A stretch of 64,000 nucleotides of DNA from Cepaea nemoralis (GCA_014155875.1 JACEFZ010021781.1:380501-444500), one strand, 5' to 3'; positions 34,780 through 46,251 are shown, counted from the stretch's first letter. The notes: generated from the sequence alone by a model not told the origin. Numbers and translations: made by a program.

Positions 34780-36900
34780 GGGCAATGTACAAGAATCGCA
34801 CCAGCATACTGGTTAGAAACCTGAACACTGAGAAAGACATAACTAAAGTTGTTGAAGAGTTTGGGAAATGCATACTACAGGCAGCGCGAGAAACAGTACC
34901 AAGAGGAGCCCGTAAACAATATAAACCCTACTGGAGTAGTGAACTGGAACAGTTGCATAATGATGTGGAAGTGTGTACAAAGCAAGCAGAGGCCACACCC
35001 AGCCAAGAGCACCACACCCAGCCAAGAGCACCACAATAAATTCCAGCACGCAAAAGCCAAATTTCAAAGAGCCAAGCTGCAGGCTAGACGGAAAAGCTGG
35101 CAGGAAAAAACAGAGTCTCTGAATTTTGAAAGAGACACAAGGAAATTGTGGAAGCTAATAAAACAACTTAACGATGAGGGCACAGGGAGAAACTCAAAAA
35201 TTGCACTACATAAAGATGGAAACATCTTAACAAGAAAGCAAGCAGCTGACCATTGTGCGGACTCATTCGCACAAGATAACAATATCAAAATTAGTCCAGA
35301 GAAACAACAAGAGATTCGAGAGAAACGGCAACATACAGGACAGAAGGAAATAGTACATGAAGTTCTGGAGGCACCCATCACAATCAGCGAACTGGAGCTA
35401 GCCATATCAAAACTGAAAATGAGAAAGTCACCAGGAGCTGATGGTATCTCCAATGAAATGATCAGGAACCTAGGAACAGAGGCCAAAGCAAAGCTGTTGC
35501 AGATCTTCAATAACAGTTGGACCTTAGGCAGTGTTCCACAAGCCTGAAGAGAAGCAATCATGATACCCCTCCTAAAATCAGGGAAAGATAGTTCCATTGC
35601 CTCTAGCTACAGACCAATTAGCCTCACCAGCTGTCTCTGCAAAACACTGGAGCGCGACATCAATCACAGAGTGCAGTGGTACATTGAAAGTAAAAACGTC
35701 CTTGTGCCACAGCAGGTTGGCTGTAGGCAGTGCTACTCTACGGAAGATCAGAAACCTACCTCTCTCAAGAAATTGAGGATGCATTCCAAGAGAAGTAGCT
35801 GGTGCTTGCGGCATGGATAGATTTGAAGAAAACCTTTGACAAAGTCTGGATAGAAGGTCTGATGAATAAACTGAGAAACTGCAAAGTCAATGGAAGAATG
35901 TACAAATGGGTGAAAGCATACTTACACAACAGAAGAGCCCGAGTACAGATAGACGGACTAAAGAGCAAGAAAGTACTACTGCGTCACGGTGTTCCCCAGG
36001 GCGGAGTCTTGTTCCCCACACTTTTTCTAATCTTCATCAATGATCTCGTTGCTAATCTACCGCATGGAATTAAAGCGGCAATGTATGCCGATGACCTGGT
36101 TCTATGGAGCACAAATGAACATGCATCAGTGGCCACCAGACTGCTACAAAGAGCTGTAGATACATTTGTTGCATGGGCAAATAGATGGTGTGTCAGCATA
36201 AACACTGACAAGTGCAGCACCACCTTATTTACCCTCTTTCCAAAACAAAAGGCAGGGACCATCCAGATATATGGAACACCCCTAAGAGAAGATAAAGAAC
36301 CAACATACCTTGGAGTAACTTTTGATGGCAGGCTGATATCGAGAAAGCACATCAACATAGCAGTAGCAAAAGCCAGAAGGAAAATAGCCATCCTGAGAAA
36401 GCTAAATGGAACCACATGGGGAGCCAGTGGGAAAATACTTAGCAAAGTTTATCAACAGAGTATACGACCACACCTGGAATATGGGTCAACTACGTGCTGT
36501 TCGGCATCAAAAACCACACTACAGGAGCTGGACAAAGTGCAAAATCAAGCACTTAGAGTCACCACAGGAGGGATGAGATCAACCCCTATAGTGGAAATGG
36601 AGAAGATGGGGAGGACACAAGCACTGAGTGAGCGCAGAGATACGAAAACGCTAATACAAGCAGAAAAGTTCCTCAGCTTGCCAGGCCACCCTATGAAGAA
36701 CAGATTTGAAAACCTAGCTATGGGGCGGTTGAAAAGAAGTAGTTTTATTCACCAGGCCAAACGACTGTGCAGAGAAACCACCGATCTGCCCACAGTTGGT
36801 ATCCCCCTAACAACTATTCCAGAGCGAACTCCATGGAAAGACGAGCATAGACTATCATTACAAATCCAGACAAAAGTGAGAGGAATATTTGACAAGGAAG
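34780..36900 (+). pseudogene. LINE-J reverse transcriptase
   Basis: The linker from 34780 (WNYKKVDWAMYK) is interrupted by a frameshift at about 35030. The RT begins with ISKLKMRKSPGADGISNEM, stops at 35547 and continues with IPLLKSGKDSSIASSYRPIS. After another shift it runs openly from 35802: AWIDLKKTFDKVWIEG, GVPQGGVLFPTLFLIFIND, catalytic YADDLVLW (near 36088) and the thumb TYLGVTFDGRL and HLEYGSTTCCSAS. Confidence 0.88.
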
Positions 36901-36959
36901 AACAGAACAGTGTGCAGCGCAGAACAGCCACTCTCAGCTTCCTTGATGAAGAATACCCA

Positions 36960-38430
36960 CAGGACCTCTGGATCCGAGTCTACACAGATGGGTCAGCACA
37001 AAATGCTATTCGAAATGGAGGAGCGGGAGTGTACATAGAATACCCAAATAATACTAGGGACACAGCTAGAGTACCGACAGGAAAGTACTGCCATAACTAC
37101 GATGCTGAAATTGAGGCAATCGAGATAGCAACAGAGAAATTACTAAATACCAGCAATGGTACACAACCTGTGGTGCTATTTGCCACGGAGTTAACTACAC
37201 ACTATTCTTCCTTGGCAAGTTTGGCTTCAATTGTCTAGTATCCTTCTCAAATACAAGAACTGGAACTTTGTAACGTAACCGTTCAACTATGATATATATA
37301 TAACACTGACAGAATGTCTTAATCTTTAGCCGAGGATTTATTTCTGGCAGCATCTCGTGAAACAGATGACCTGCAGGCATAATTATACCATCACACAGTC
37401 CATCATCCCTACTCACACTACCGTACTTAAATACGACTACAATTAAGGTCAAACATGTCGCTTGTCATCTGGCAATCATTAATAATGTTGACAATTCGTA
37501 ACAACATTCCTATCTATTATTAAATCTCATAAAACCTTTAGACTTGATTACTCACGTTTGTCTTGGGTATCCCTTCTTATATGACCCTTTGCTGATTCTC
37601 CAACTGACCATGTTGACTTCGTATCTTAGATTGTTTCCCCCTTCTGTCTATACTCAGTGCTGAATCATGTTCATATTACAATCCGTCTCTTCTCCTTCCT
37701 TCCTTCTTCCTCTCCTTAAGTTCGCTGGATTATAGACATTCTCTTCCTTCGCTTCACCAGATCATAACAGTGTCTTCTTTCCTTCATCGCTGTTCCCCGT
37801 CTCTGTCGCTCACTGACGTACTCATCACCAAGTCAGTTTTTGTGCGTTCAATGTGCACTATCCTTTTCTATTTCCCGATTACTGTATTATTTGTCCTGCG
37901 AGACATGGCACTATTGACAGATGCAAAATCAGTACTCGAGGCGCTCCTGTCTGGGAAATTGCCAGTATTAAAGACACTACTTCTGAACTTAGCAGTCAGC
38001 ACAAGGTCACCATACAATGGATACAATCCCACTGTGGAGTACCCGGAAACGACAGAGCTGATCAATTGGCTAAGGAAGGAGCCAAAGAAGAACAGCCTGA
38101 TGTGCCCGTTACATACCACCAAAAGAAAAGAATGATCAAATCAGTCAGAAAGCCACCAAAACCTGCTCAAGATGACTACCACGTTATGGACAGACCAGAA
38201 CAAGTCATTATTCTGCGCCTCAGAACAGGGCACAATAGATTACGCAACCACATGTATACAAAATTCAAGATTGGTGAAACAGCTATGTGCACATGTGGAT
38301 TGGCGTCGCAGACAGCAGAGCACTTACTCCAAGACTGCCCAAATATAACATATCTAGGCAAACCTTCTGGCCTAGAGAGACGACAGTGGAAGATAAACTC
38401 TATGGACCGCTGCTTGAACTGAACAAGACA
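36960..38430 (+). pseudogene. LINE-J RNase H domain, split by a solo LTR
   Basis: WIRVYTDGSAQNAIRNGGAG holds the first catalytic Asp, and NYDAEIEAIEIATEKL the Glu. The frame is broken at 37180 by the LTR insertion and resumes at about 37916 with TDAKSVLEALLSG (third acidic residue). Then comes a segment equivalent to WIQSHCGVPGNDRADQLAKEG (QSHCG and the final His/Asp region). The C-terminus holds MCTCGLASQTAEHLLQDCP, a Cys/His-rich tail typical of jockey-type ORF2 proteins. Confidence 0.88.
37181..37910. mobile_element. Solo LTR, 730 bp, inside the LINE-J RNase H
   Basis: The insert begins TGCCA and ends TGGCA, a perfect 5-bp inverted pair with TG...CA termini, and is flanked by CTATT on both sides (37176-37180 and 37911-37915). 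No coding sequence is seen. A TATA-like run lies at 37291-37300 on the + strand, but the orientation is undecided. These are the marks of an LTR left after recombination between the two LTRs of a full element. It shares no obvious sequence with the Gmr1-type LTR. Confidence 0.85.
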
Positions 38431-38861
38431 GTTCAATTCATACAAGAGACAACATTGCAGTTATAGACATATTTCAAGCGAACGAAAGAAGAAGAAGAAG
38501 ATCCGATTGCTGCATAAATGTGGTTTCTGAGGAAAATGCAAAGAATGCCATGGACAGACAGAAAAACCAATGACCAAGTACTACTTGAGACAAATGAAAC
38601 TCGTAAATTGATTAGAGAAATTAGACGTAGAAAGTCAATATTTTTTGGACATATTATGAGAAGAAATGGATTGGAGAACTTAGTGACAACTGGCAAGATC
38701 GAAGGGAACAGACCAAGAGGAAGACCGAGAGGAAAATACATGGATTGCTTGGCCACATGGCATGGACGAGACAGGAACACTGAGCTGATCCACGACGCTG
38801 GTGATCGAGTGAAATGGCGAGTCATGACCGCCCACGCTTTCCGGCATGGCACATGATTGAT

Positions 38862-38990
38862 TGACTTTGCCATTGCTTTCTGAACGACTGGCTCCTATAC
38901 CTTTTTCGAAAACAAACAGCACCGCTGTGTTTCGAACCCGGGTATACGGACTCACAAACCGCGTTCGCAAGCCCTTAGCCACAGGGACCG
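38862..38990 (-). mobile_element. SINE-B-like copy, head half
   Basis: On the minus strand it starts GGTCCCTGTGGCTAAGGGC (A-box-like), then CCCGGGTTCGAAACAC (B box), and reaches the conserved block CAGAAAGCAATGGCAAAG at 38882-38864. It stops there against the RTE-A 3' end, so the 3' half is missing. Confidence 0.7.
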
Positions 38991-39179
38991 GTCATTTCAT
39001 TATTTAGAGTGGCAACTCCCTCGATGTGTCTCCACCTTGCCGTGATGGGGGAGCTTGCGTGTCCCATTGACCCCATGTGCTTGCCGATGGATGAAAACTA
39101 CATATCGGACAGCTTATGGGATAGGGTCACGGTTTTCTCCTGTACAGCTCATCCCACCCCAAAAGCTGCAAAGATTCCA

Positions 39180-39984
39180 TCCCATATTCCCAACTACTCC
39201 GCCTTCATCGTATCTGTCAGGACGATAATGACTTCCTTGAGAGAGCCCACGAAATGCTGGACTTTTTCCGCAGACGGTCCTACCCAGAGGACGTCATGTC
39301 CACAGCTTTCTGTCGCATAACCCAGGTCTCGTGGGAAATGTCCCTCGCCAAACATACGCGACCTCCGAACAATGAACCCAAGCTTATCCTCACCTTCCAT
39401 CCACATGCCTATGCCATCAAGCACATTTTCCTGAGACACTGGTCCATCTTGGAATCCGATCCAACCACTCGTGAGGTATTCTCCATGGCCCCAGGGTAAT
39501 TTTCCGCCGTAACCAGAGCCTCAGAGACCACCTTGTGCATAGTCGCCTCCCCACGGTTACTTCATCTGTGGACACATTCGAATGCCATCGTAAGAACTGT
39601 CTGACATGCCCATACGTTGTTCAGACACCAGAGATTGCATTTCCCCGAGGCACCTTCACCTTGAAAGATTCTTTCACTTGTACATCCCGCAATCTGATTT
39701 ATGTCATCTGCAAACGATGTGACATGAAATACATTGGCCAAACGGGCAGACGTCTTGCTGATCGTTTTAGAGAACACCTCAGAGACATCAATCAGGGCGC
39801 TGACAAACCTGTCCCCAACCATTTCAATTCCTCCAACCATAATGGAGTCGACGATGCATGTGTCACCGCATTAAAACCCTGCTTCTCCAATAGTTCCGTC
39901 AGGCTCAAAATTGAATGCCAGCTAATCAACAATCTGGGATGCATCCATCCAGCAGGTATCAATACTGTTGTGGACGCTACGGTA
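39180..39984 (+). pseudogene. Penelope-like element C-terminus with GIY-YIG endonuclease
   Basis: The first frame (about 39240-39498) reads LDFFRRRSYPEDVMSTAF and ILTFHPHAYAIKHIFLRHW, the thumb end of Penelope RT. A frameshift near 39500 leads to SLRDHLVHSRLP. A Cys-rich linker follows (CHRKNCLTCPYV), then the GIY-YIG domain: LIYVICKRCDMKYIGQTGRRLADRFREHL-like order, with the YVI and YIG halves and the catalytic Arg in RLADRF, and LKIECQLINNLGCIHPAGIN to the stop at 39985. The RT catalytic core is not present, so this is a 5'-truncated copy. Confidence 0.85.
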
Positions 39985-40273
39985 TAACTGTGGCATCTTC
40001 CCCAATTGTTTACACTATCTATTACTATGCTGTCCCCCCCCCCCCCCCATATCTAGACCTAACTGTCCCCACACCCTTATATTTTCATAGCAGACTGTTC
40101 ACATATTTTTGGCTACTTAAATCTTATTTGGCAACCCACTTTTAATTCTGCAGCCAACGAGCGCCTTCGCAGCTGGCCAAGCCACCTTTTCTGCCCCACA
40201 TGGCCCAGTGATAGGTCGTGTGTGTTTTTTTTTGTTTGCTGTATTTCGTTGTTAGCTATCTGTGTTGTCCTTG

Positions 40274-40306
40274 ACAAAGATTCTGAGAATCGAAACGTCG
40301 GTAGTC
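40274..40306 (+). other. Hammerhead-like remnant downstream of the Penelope ORF
   Basis: CTGA (40283-40286) and CGAAAC (40291-40296), followed by GTCGGTAGTC, resemble the two core boxes of hammerhead ribozymes, which are known from the terminal repeats of Penelope-like elements. The helix that should separate the boxes is reduced to four bases and the CTGANGA box is incomplete, so the motif cannot be a working ribozyme as it stands. Confidence 0.4.
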
Positions 40307-40509
40307 CTGTGTGTCGCATTGTACGCGTTTGTGTGTAGTTTATTTTATTTTATTATTCATTTTATATATTTATTGAGTGCTTCTGATTTCGGATTTTCAC
40401 CTGTATTTCGCCTTACGTGGATTTCCTTGTAAGGTATGTGCAACGTTGTTGATGTTTAGTACGTTTCTTCTCGCAGGAGTTTAATATACCTATTTGTTTC
40501 CAATTCGAA

Positions 40510-40600
40510 ACCCGAGGAAGGCTAACCTCATTAAAAAAAATGCCCGCCGAAGCCGGAAGTGCCGTCCTACGGGTGGCAAAATAAAAATTGGCACTACGCA
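40510..40600 (+). mobile_element. SINE-D fragment
   Basis: GGAAGGCTAACCTCATT, AATGCCCGCCGAAGCCGGA and the following ATTTACGTCCGA align with the SINE-D copies at 57340 and 57960. The (GAA)n tail is missing, and other sequence replaces the middle. Confidence 0.5.
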
Positions 40601-40624
40601 TTTACGTCCGAGTGAAATGTCTCG

Positions 40625-40745
40625 TCCGAATGTCTTTCGTGCTAGGAACAGCTCTGACTACCTAGTTTCCGAATGCCGCTCTTGTTCGGAACAGCTCTAA
40701 CTAGGTAGTTTCCGAATGTCCGTTGTGCCTGGAACAGCTCTGACG
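40625..40745. repeat. 43-bp tandem repeat, three diverged copies
   Basis: TCCGAATG..GGAACAGCTCTGACTA-type units start at 40625, 40668 and 40711. The second and third differ mainly in the middle. Confidence 0.75.
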
Positions 40746-41111
40746 GGCACAACGACAAGCACATGTCAGAACCGAAAACTCGCTGAGTGGATACCGTCTG
40801 CAGACCTGTCTGGTTTGTGCGGGAACGGCCCGGGGTAAACAAAATGCCCAATATATTGAAGTGAGGAATTAAAGCAGCCATGAGCAGGACGTGACGATTC
40901 CCTCAGTGTTCTCAGCACCAGAGCGTTATGTGTCGGCTCTGCAATTATGGAAGCCACCCAGGATGGCGCAAAATGCTATGGACTGTCCCTGCCTTCCTTT
41001 GAGGGATGACCGCGAAGTCTTCGACTGTTCCAACTTGACCAGCTCGGAGGTGGACGGCACCACAAAAGTGAGTCTCCCAGGAATGCTAATCTGGTCAAAA
41101 ATGCACACAAA

Positions 41112-41326
41112 AGCCGGATTGATTGATTGATTGATTGATTTAGGAATTGACATCACAGCATTCGGGGCATTCCCATAAGTGCTCCGTCCCCATCCTCAGT
41201 AGCCAGCGAAGAGTTCCAACAGTAATAGTACCAGTAGCAATCTGATTATAAGTCCGTCTCGCCTTTCCTTTGAGCGTTGAGCGTCGGCCAGATCCCTTCG
41301 TCACTCCTCGTTGTCTCATTCTTGCC
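41112..41326 (-). mobile_element. LINE-I 3' end
   Basis: Read on the minus strand: THLARMRQRGVTKGSGRRS, KARRTYNQIATGTITVGTLR and TEHLWECPECCDVNS, then a stop and a (TCAA)n tail (GATT repeats on the + strand at 41119-41142). This is the best-preserved C-terminal module of the family. It abuts a SINE-D copy in the opposite orientation. Confidence 0.85.
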
Positions 41327-41490
41327 AGATGTGTTGACCTAAGGGTTTCGACCCAAAGGTGTCTAACGTACACCGCAACTACATTTGAAAAAACACTCCG
41401 AATGAACGCAAAGAAAAAGAAGAAGAAGAAGAAGAAGAAGAAGAAGAAGAAGAAGAAGAAGAAGAAGAAGAAGAAGAAGAAGAAGAGTGG
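41327..41490 (+). mobile_element. SINE-D copy with expanded (GAA)n tail
   Basis: GTTGACCTAAGGGTTTCGACCC, ACCGCAACTACATTTGAAAA and ACTCCGAATGAACGCAAAG match SINE-D. The tail has expanded to about 60 bp of GAA/AAG. Its 5' end is cut off at the LINE-I junction. Confidence 0.75.
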
Positions 41491-41759
41491 CAAAATCTGA
41501 TGAGAAAACCCATCCTTGTCTTACTCCTGGCTTTATCTGTTCATAATGGCCCAGTTTATTTCTAATTCTTATTATTCATACTTGTTCCATTAAATATTTC
41601 TTATTCTGAGATCATTCTAATTAATTTTAATGTACTCCAATATTCTGATAATTTCTTTGTGTTTCAATTTATTAAATGGTTTAGTGATATATATGTATAT
41701 ATCGCAAGTAAGGATTGTTCTATACTACAAAAGATAGAGATTGGTAGAGTGGCTTGAAT

Positions 41760-42135
41760 GGCGTAAAGAGATGAAGGTAAGAGCACGTGGATTTCCAGCT
41801 AAGGCTTTCCAGCGTGCCAGGACATGAACAGGCTGATAGACTGGCTGCCACCACTCCTTTAGATGGTAAGCCAGATTATGACAAGAAGACTGAGGTGGTG
41901 CAGGCTCTCTGGGTCTCAGTGGAAAGTGTAGCAATACAAAGGAACCACATCCGGAGAGGTTCATTCAGCTGGAGGTGAGCAGAGGGTCTGGACGACACTG
42001 AGACTGTAGAGGAAAATGCAGGCTGATGTCCACTGAGGCTGCCACTGGTACCATCAGCGTGGGAACCCTTCGTTGGCTACTGAAGAAGGGATCGGAGAAT
42101 GTGTGGGAATGTCCAGAGTATAATGATGTGTTACA
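41760..42135 (+). mobile_element. LINE-I fragment, RNase H end and C-terminal module
   Basis: SVPGHEQADRLAATTPLDG is the RNase H end. After a frameshift, GTISVGTLRWLLKKGSENVW and ECPEYNDV give the C-terminal module with Cys-to-Tyr decay at the second CC. Confidence 0.8.
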
Positions 42136-42384
42136 GTTTCATCAAGCATGTGGCTAGGTTCATACAACTTCGTCTTTTGTTATTTTGCCTTCTCTATCCA
42201 TTGACTGTCCCAGTCTACCTACAAGGGTGCAGGTTTGTGTGTCTCTTTGGTTCCTATTCCATGTCAGATATGGAAGGCCCTACCAATAGCTGCACTACCA
42301 TAACTAAAGTTGTTGGGTCACAGGAAAACGTGAGCCCTTCTACAAGGTGGGGACACAGTCATTTAATAGTCTGTTGGCATCCTT

Positions 42385-42790
42385 ATTGATATCTGTATTA
42401 GATGAAATTGCATGGACAATAAAGAACCTGATTCCCAGGATGTGATGAGAAACCAGCTGAACTAATAAAAGTGGGAGGAGAAGAAAGCATACAAATCTAT
42501 CACGCATTATGTAAAAAATAAAAATTATGGTATATGGCCAACAGATTGGAAGAGAATTTATTATGCATCAACTTTAGAACTGTTGCCATGATAAATCACG
42601 CAATTCTACTAAAAATCATAATGGGCAGACTTCATAAGAAAATTGAAGAAGAAATTAACATGGTTCAAGCTGGATTTAAGCAAGGAAGAGAAACAAGAAA
42701 TCACATACTCAACCTGAATTTAATAATAGAGAAGTGCAAAGAATTTAATGTAAACCTATTATCATGTTTTGTGGATTATTCAAAGCTAGA
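42385..42790 (+). mobile_element. RTE-B reverse transcriptase fragment
   Basis: LDEIAWTIKNL, ELIKVGGEESIQIYHALC and then ILLKIIMGRLHKKIEEEIN, VQAGFKQGRETRNHI and LLSCFVDYSK are colinear with 58905-59090 and 60550-60800. The copy breaks off at FVDYSK, before the catalytic palm. Confidence 0.8.
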
Positions 42791-44774
42791 GTCCTGGTTC
42801 AGAATTGCGGACTGGACCCCAATTGTCGGAAGTATTGGTACCCTACCGCCTAGTTAAATATATTATTCACTGGCGAGCAACCACAGGTTGTCAGAAATCG
42901 ACCTGGAACAAAATCTATATGGCTGAAATAAAGATAACGCCCCTGAATATTAAAGATTACAGCTGCAAGTGGCTCGTTAAACTAGCTGGTCTAAATATTC
43001 TCAAAGGAGTGGAAAAAGTGAAAGTTAGATGAATAGGTTTACATCTCCGAAAGGATTTCTGGCCAGGGCAAATTATCTCCGACAGCTTTCCCCTCCCTGG
43101 CACTTAAGTAATCCCCCACCAAGATAAGCAAGGTAATTGCATCGCTTGGAAAACAAAAGTATAATAACTGAACTATGGGTTAAAACAAATTACAATCATG
43201 CATTGTCTATCATTAATCATTACACAAATCATGGTTGTCAATATGATGATGATGACGTTTAGATGTTTAGATTATTCAAACAATGTATTGATGACATGAT
43301 TAAAGGTATTACATAACTTTAATGTTACTTGTATCCTGTCTGGGTCTGTGGTCCCGGTTTCATGTGAAATTCGCACCCATTATGGTTCTGCTTAGGTCCT
43401 GTAAACACCTCTCCAGTAGAAACAGCTCTGATTTCCTGCCAGTCCTGGCGCTACCTGGTCGTCCCTAGTTCTTGGGATCTATACTCAGGCACTCTTGTTG
43501 AGAGCTTGGAAGAGATAATCAAGAATGCGTAGTGTCTAGTTCTACATCGGTACAATCCTAGGTAAAACTGACAATCTATCACCCCCCCCCCCCCCATATA
43601 TATATATATACACTCACAATGACAAGTCTGGTCGTGTGTCTCTTCCAGCTTTACTGTGTTCACTCTCCCCTTTCTATCTCCATAACTCTGTCCTATGTTC
43701 TAGTCTGGGAAGGACTTTTCCAGTCTTACATGCCTGTAGTTTACAAATCCTGCCATTCCTTATAACGTCACATCATGAGGAAGAAAGTGTCCTACGTTCA
43801 TGTCACTAATTCATTCAGACTTGTAGTTCCTCACAGCCACTCCGTTAAACCATTGGTTTAGCAGATTAAAGGGTCAGTAGTGATATCATAATAGTACCTG
43901 ATCTCCGGGCTTACTTGCCGTGATCTACCTCTGTGAAAAGACTTCCATGAGTTACCGTGAACACTCGTTCACAACACACTGAAAGGGTTAAGCGGACCAT
44001 ACACCAATACCGAGTGTGGGTAATGTCCACACCACTACGCCTCTGCTGCACACACAATCAATAGGCAATATGCCAGTGCGCGCTGCGCATAAGAATACCA
44101 TAGCATAACACCAAATTATCATATGACAATTTGCTGCTCAAACATCAAATACACATAAAGTATGCAAATTCAAAATAGACATATAATGTTATTCCTACAA
44201 ATGGCATAACAAAGAGTTAGTAATAATATTGTATACATATACAATAAGACGTACAGACATTAAAAGAATGTGTACGGAGCATAGTCCTGGTTTCATATAT
44301 TCTTCCTAGTGAGTTACAAATACCTATATCCAACATATACTTAACCATTGGGCACGTGAAGATATTTCTACATAAGTTGTGTGAATGCAAAAAAATATAA
44401 TTTAATTATCTGCAACCAACTGAGAAACTAATAGTTTCCATAGACGTGACGGACATCTGACAAGACAAATGAAAGTCAAAAGTATGCCCAGAACATAGCC
44501 GAATGCATGTCCAGAGTATAACAAAAATGATGCATAGAAACATGAGTATAAACATATGCATAGCATGGTAGTAGTACTTGTTAGTAAGCAGGACATAGTA
44601 ATACAACTATACAGACACGTGAGAAGATTCTAACTCTCCTTGACAGTAACCAGAGTCAGATGGCCGAAAGAAAGTCAATACATTCAAAAAGACTGTTGAA
44701 TATTTACTAAGAAATGCCATTACTAGTGAAGTCTAGCCAACATAAGGATCATATATTAGTTAGTTTAGTCGACA
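42791..44774. other. No recognised element
   Basis: AT-rich sequence with a short poly-C tract followed by (TA)n at 43580-43611 and a GATGAT run near 43243. An open stretch at 42805-43032 (KITPLNIKDYSCKWLVKLAG) matches no family known to me. Confidence 0.5.
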
Positions 44775-45076
44775 GATCATCCTCATTGCACATCGAACCA
44801 TTCAGTCCATAAGTGCTCGGATCCCCTTCTCAGCAAATCCCGCAGCATGTAGCGGCTAACGACACCATTTCTGTGTTGATTTATCAATCTTCTTTGGCTT
44901 CCAGCGTAGTGTTCTTGTTTGGCCACACCTCTTTTAATTTGCTGTTCTCGCAGTCTGACCATGGTTGTAGATTCGCAATCATCACTTGGTTCTCGCAAAA
45001 GTCTTACTTCTCGTAGAGCATTCAGAATGTCAGCCTGGTCCATGGCGCGTCCGCCCTCCACATTAGCCTTACCTGC

Positions 45077-45698
45077 TGCCATATAACGAGCACGCCAAAG
45101 AAAATACAGAAAAGGAGAAAAGGGATTTTCCATATGGACACCCCAAAGTGGACGGTCAACAGGAGAAACCAAGGGAAACATGAAACGTCAGGGGACAACA
45201 AAGAAACAGACGTTGTGAGGCTGCGACACGAAGCAGTTGTGTTTTCTGAAGGCTCTGTGTTAAAAGGGATATTCGGGACGCAATGATTGCGAGGAACGGC
45301 AAGTAAGCAACAGGAGAGGAATGTGTTGACGAGGATACATCAATGAAAGGACAAGGCGCGGAAAAACCTAGGCGATTTGCTGAAATACTGAACCGTGAGA
45401 TTTGAGACTGGGATTCAAGGTAAACGGAGTAGAACAGGGAGCTTATTCATAGATATATAAATAAACGCCGACCCTGTCTGAAGGGCAGTTTATGTTCTTG
45501 GAGAGCTTTTATCCCGTTGTTTCTGCAGCACATATTAAAGTGTAAAAACGTTCGATAGAATGCCGCAGTTATTTCATGTTCCACGAATTCAGGTGAGAAC
45601 TGTGTTCTATGTTTTCAGTTAGTTGACGAGTTGTTGTCTACAACACTTCGATTTGTGGATTCCAGTTTTTAGTTATTGCGGAAAGACACATCGAGGCA
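45077..45698 (+). mobile_element. Solo LTR, 622 bp, inside LINE-I
   Basis: The insert starts TGCC and ends GGCA and is flanked by CCTGC on both sides (45072-45076 and 45699-45703). Removing it rejoins the LINE-I RNase H end (ADKLAG) to its downstream segment (NVEGGRAMDQADILN). A promoter-like TATATAAATAA lies at 45454-45464 on the + strand, with ATTAAAG about 80 bp further on, which suggests + orientation. Confidence 0.85.
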
Positions 45699-46250
45699 CC
45701 TGCGAGCTTGTCTGCCCGCTCATTTCCTTGTAGTCCTGCATTCCCTGGCACAAAGATGAAACTAATCTTTGTCAGCCGAGACCGCTCCAGAGACAGCAAC
45801 CACGCTTTTCGGATCCACCCTGTCTCTATTCTCTTGAGCATGCTCATTGAGTCGTCAAGGAAACATGCCCTATTGGATGACTGTGTCTCGAGCCATGTTA
45901 TTACTTTACTTACTGCCATGACTTCCATAGTCAGGCTACTTGTGGTCTCAACAAAAGCACCAGAGTCCTCCTTCACAATTCTCCCTCCGGCCCGCGCCAT
46001 AAGGCCCATGACCATCTCGCATGTCAGACGACCGACCCACTTATGTAAATGACAGCTTCACCGTCTAACGAATTCTCGAAAATCAACGCTTGTACTTCCT
46101 CCTCCACAGAAGCCAGATTTTCTTGTCTGCATTTTCTGTCTAGTTGGATGCAAAGTGAAAAGGACTTACAGAAATCTGTTGGCACTTGTAGCCACTCCTC
46201 GCCAGGTTCTAAGTCCTCCAGTGAACACACCTGTTGAATAATGTCTTCGG
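45699..46250 (-). pseudogene. LINE-I RNase H domain
   Basis: The domain starts with AVIYISGSVV, where the first catalytic Asp of the usual YTDGS is replaced by Ser. It continues with TMEVMAVSKVITWLE (Glu), ACFLDDSMSMLKRIE (Asp) and FVPGNAGLQGNERADKLAG (final Asp region, with Asn where His is usual). Two catalytic substitutions support a dead domain. Confidence 0.85.
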
Positions 46251-46251
46251 C

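Larger units (their letters stand above)
33708..38513 (+). mobile_element. LINE-J element (EN, RT, RNase H) inserted in RTE-A
   Basis: A 5' region of about 500 bp is followed by endonuclease, reverse transcriptase and RNase H domains and a (GAA)n tail at about 38483-38500. The boundaries follow from the break in RTE-A; AAATG occurs near both ends (about 33703 and 38516), but the junctions are not exact. The EN-RT-RNase H order is that of I/Jockey-group LINEs. It is in turn split by a solo LTR at 37181-37910. Several frameshifts inactivate it. Confidence 0.85.
30775..38860 (+). mobile_element. RTE-A LINE, full length but split by a SINE and a LINE-J
   Basis: A 5' UTR (30775-30960) matching 11115-11360 is followed by endonuclease and RT segments up to about 33707. 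The coding sequence resumes at about 38514 and ends with RNRPRGRPRGKYMDCLATWHG and KWRVMTAHAFRHGT at 38856. Between these lies a 4.8-kb LINE-J; a SINE-B sits at 32312-32550. Joined, the RTE parts total about 3.0 kb, the usual length for this clade. Frameshifts throughout show it is inactive. Confidence 0.88.

Noticed and set aside
40283..40301. Active hammerhead ribozyme
   Set aside because: The CTGANGA box is incomplete and there is no second helix between the two core boxes; kept only as a remnant.
42824..43084. TGTCGGA...TCCGACA ends suggesting a 261-bp solo LTR
   Set aside because: The flanks (CCAAT and GCTTT) show no target duplication, and RTE-B does not resume after it.
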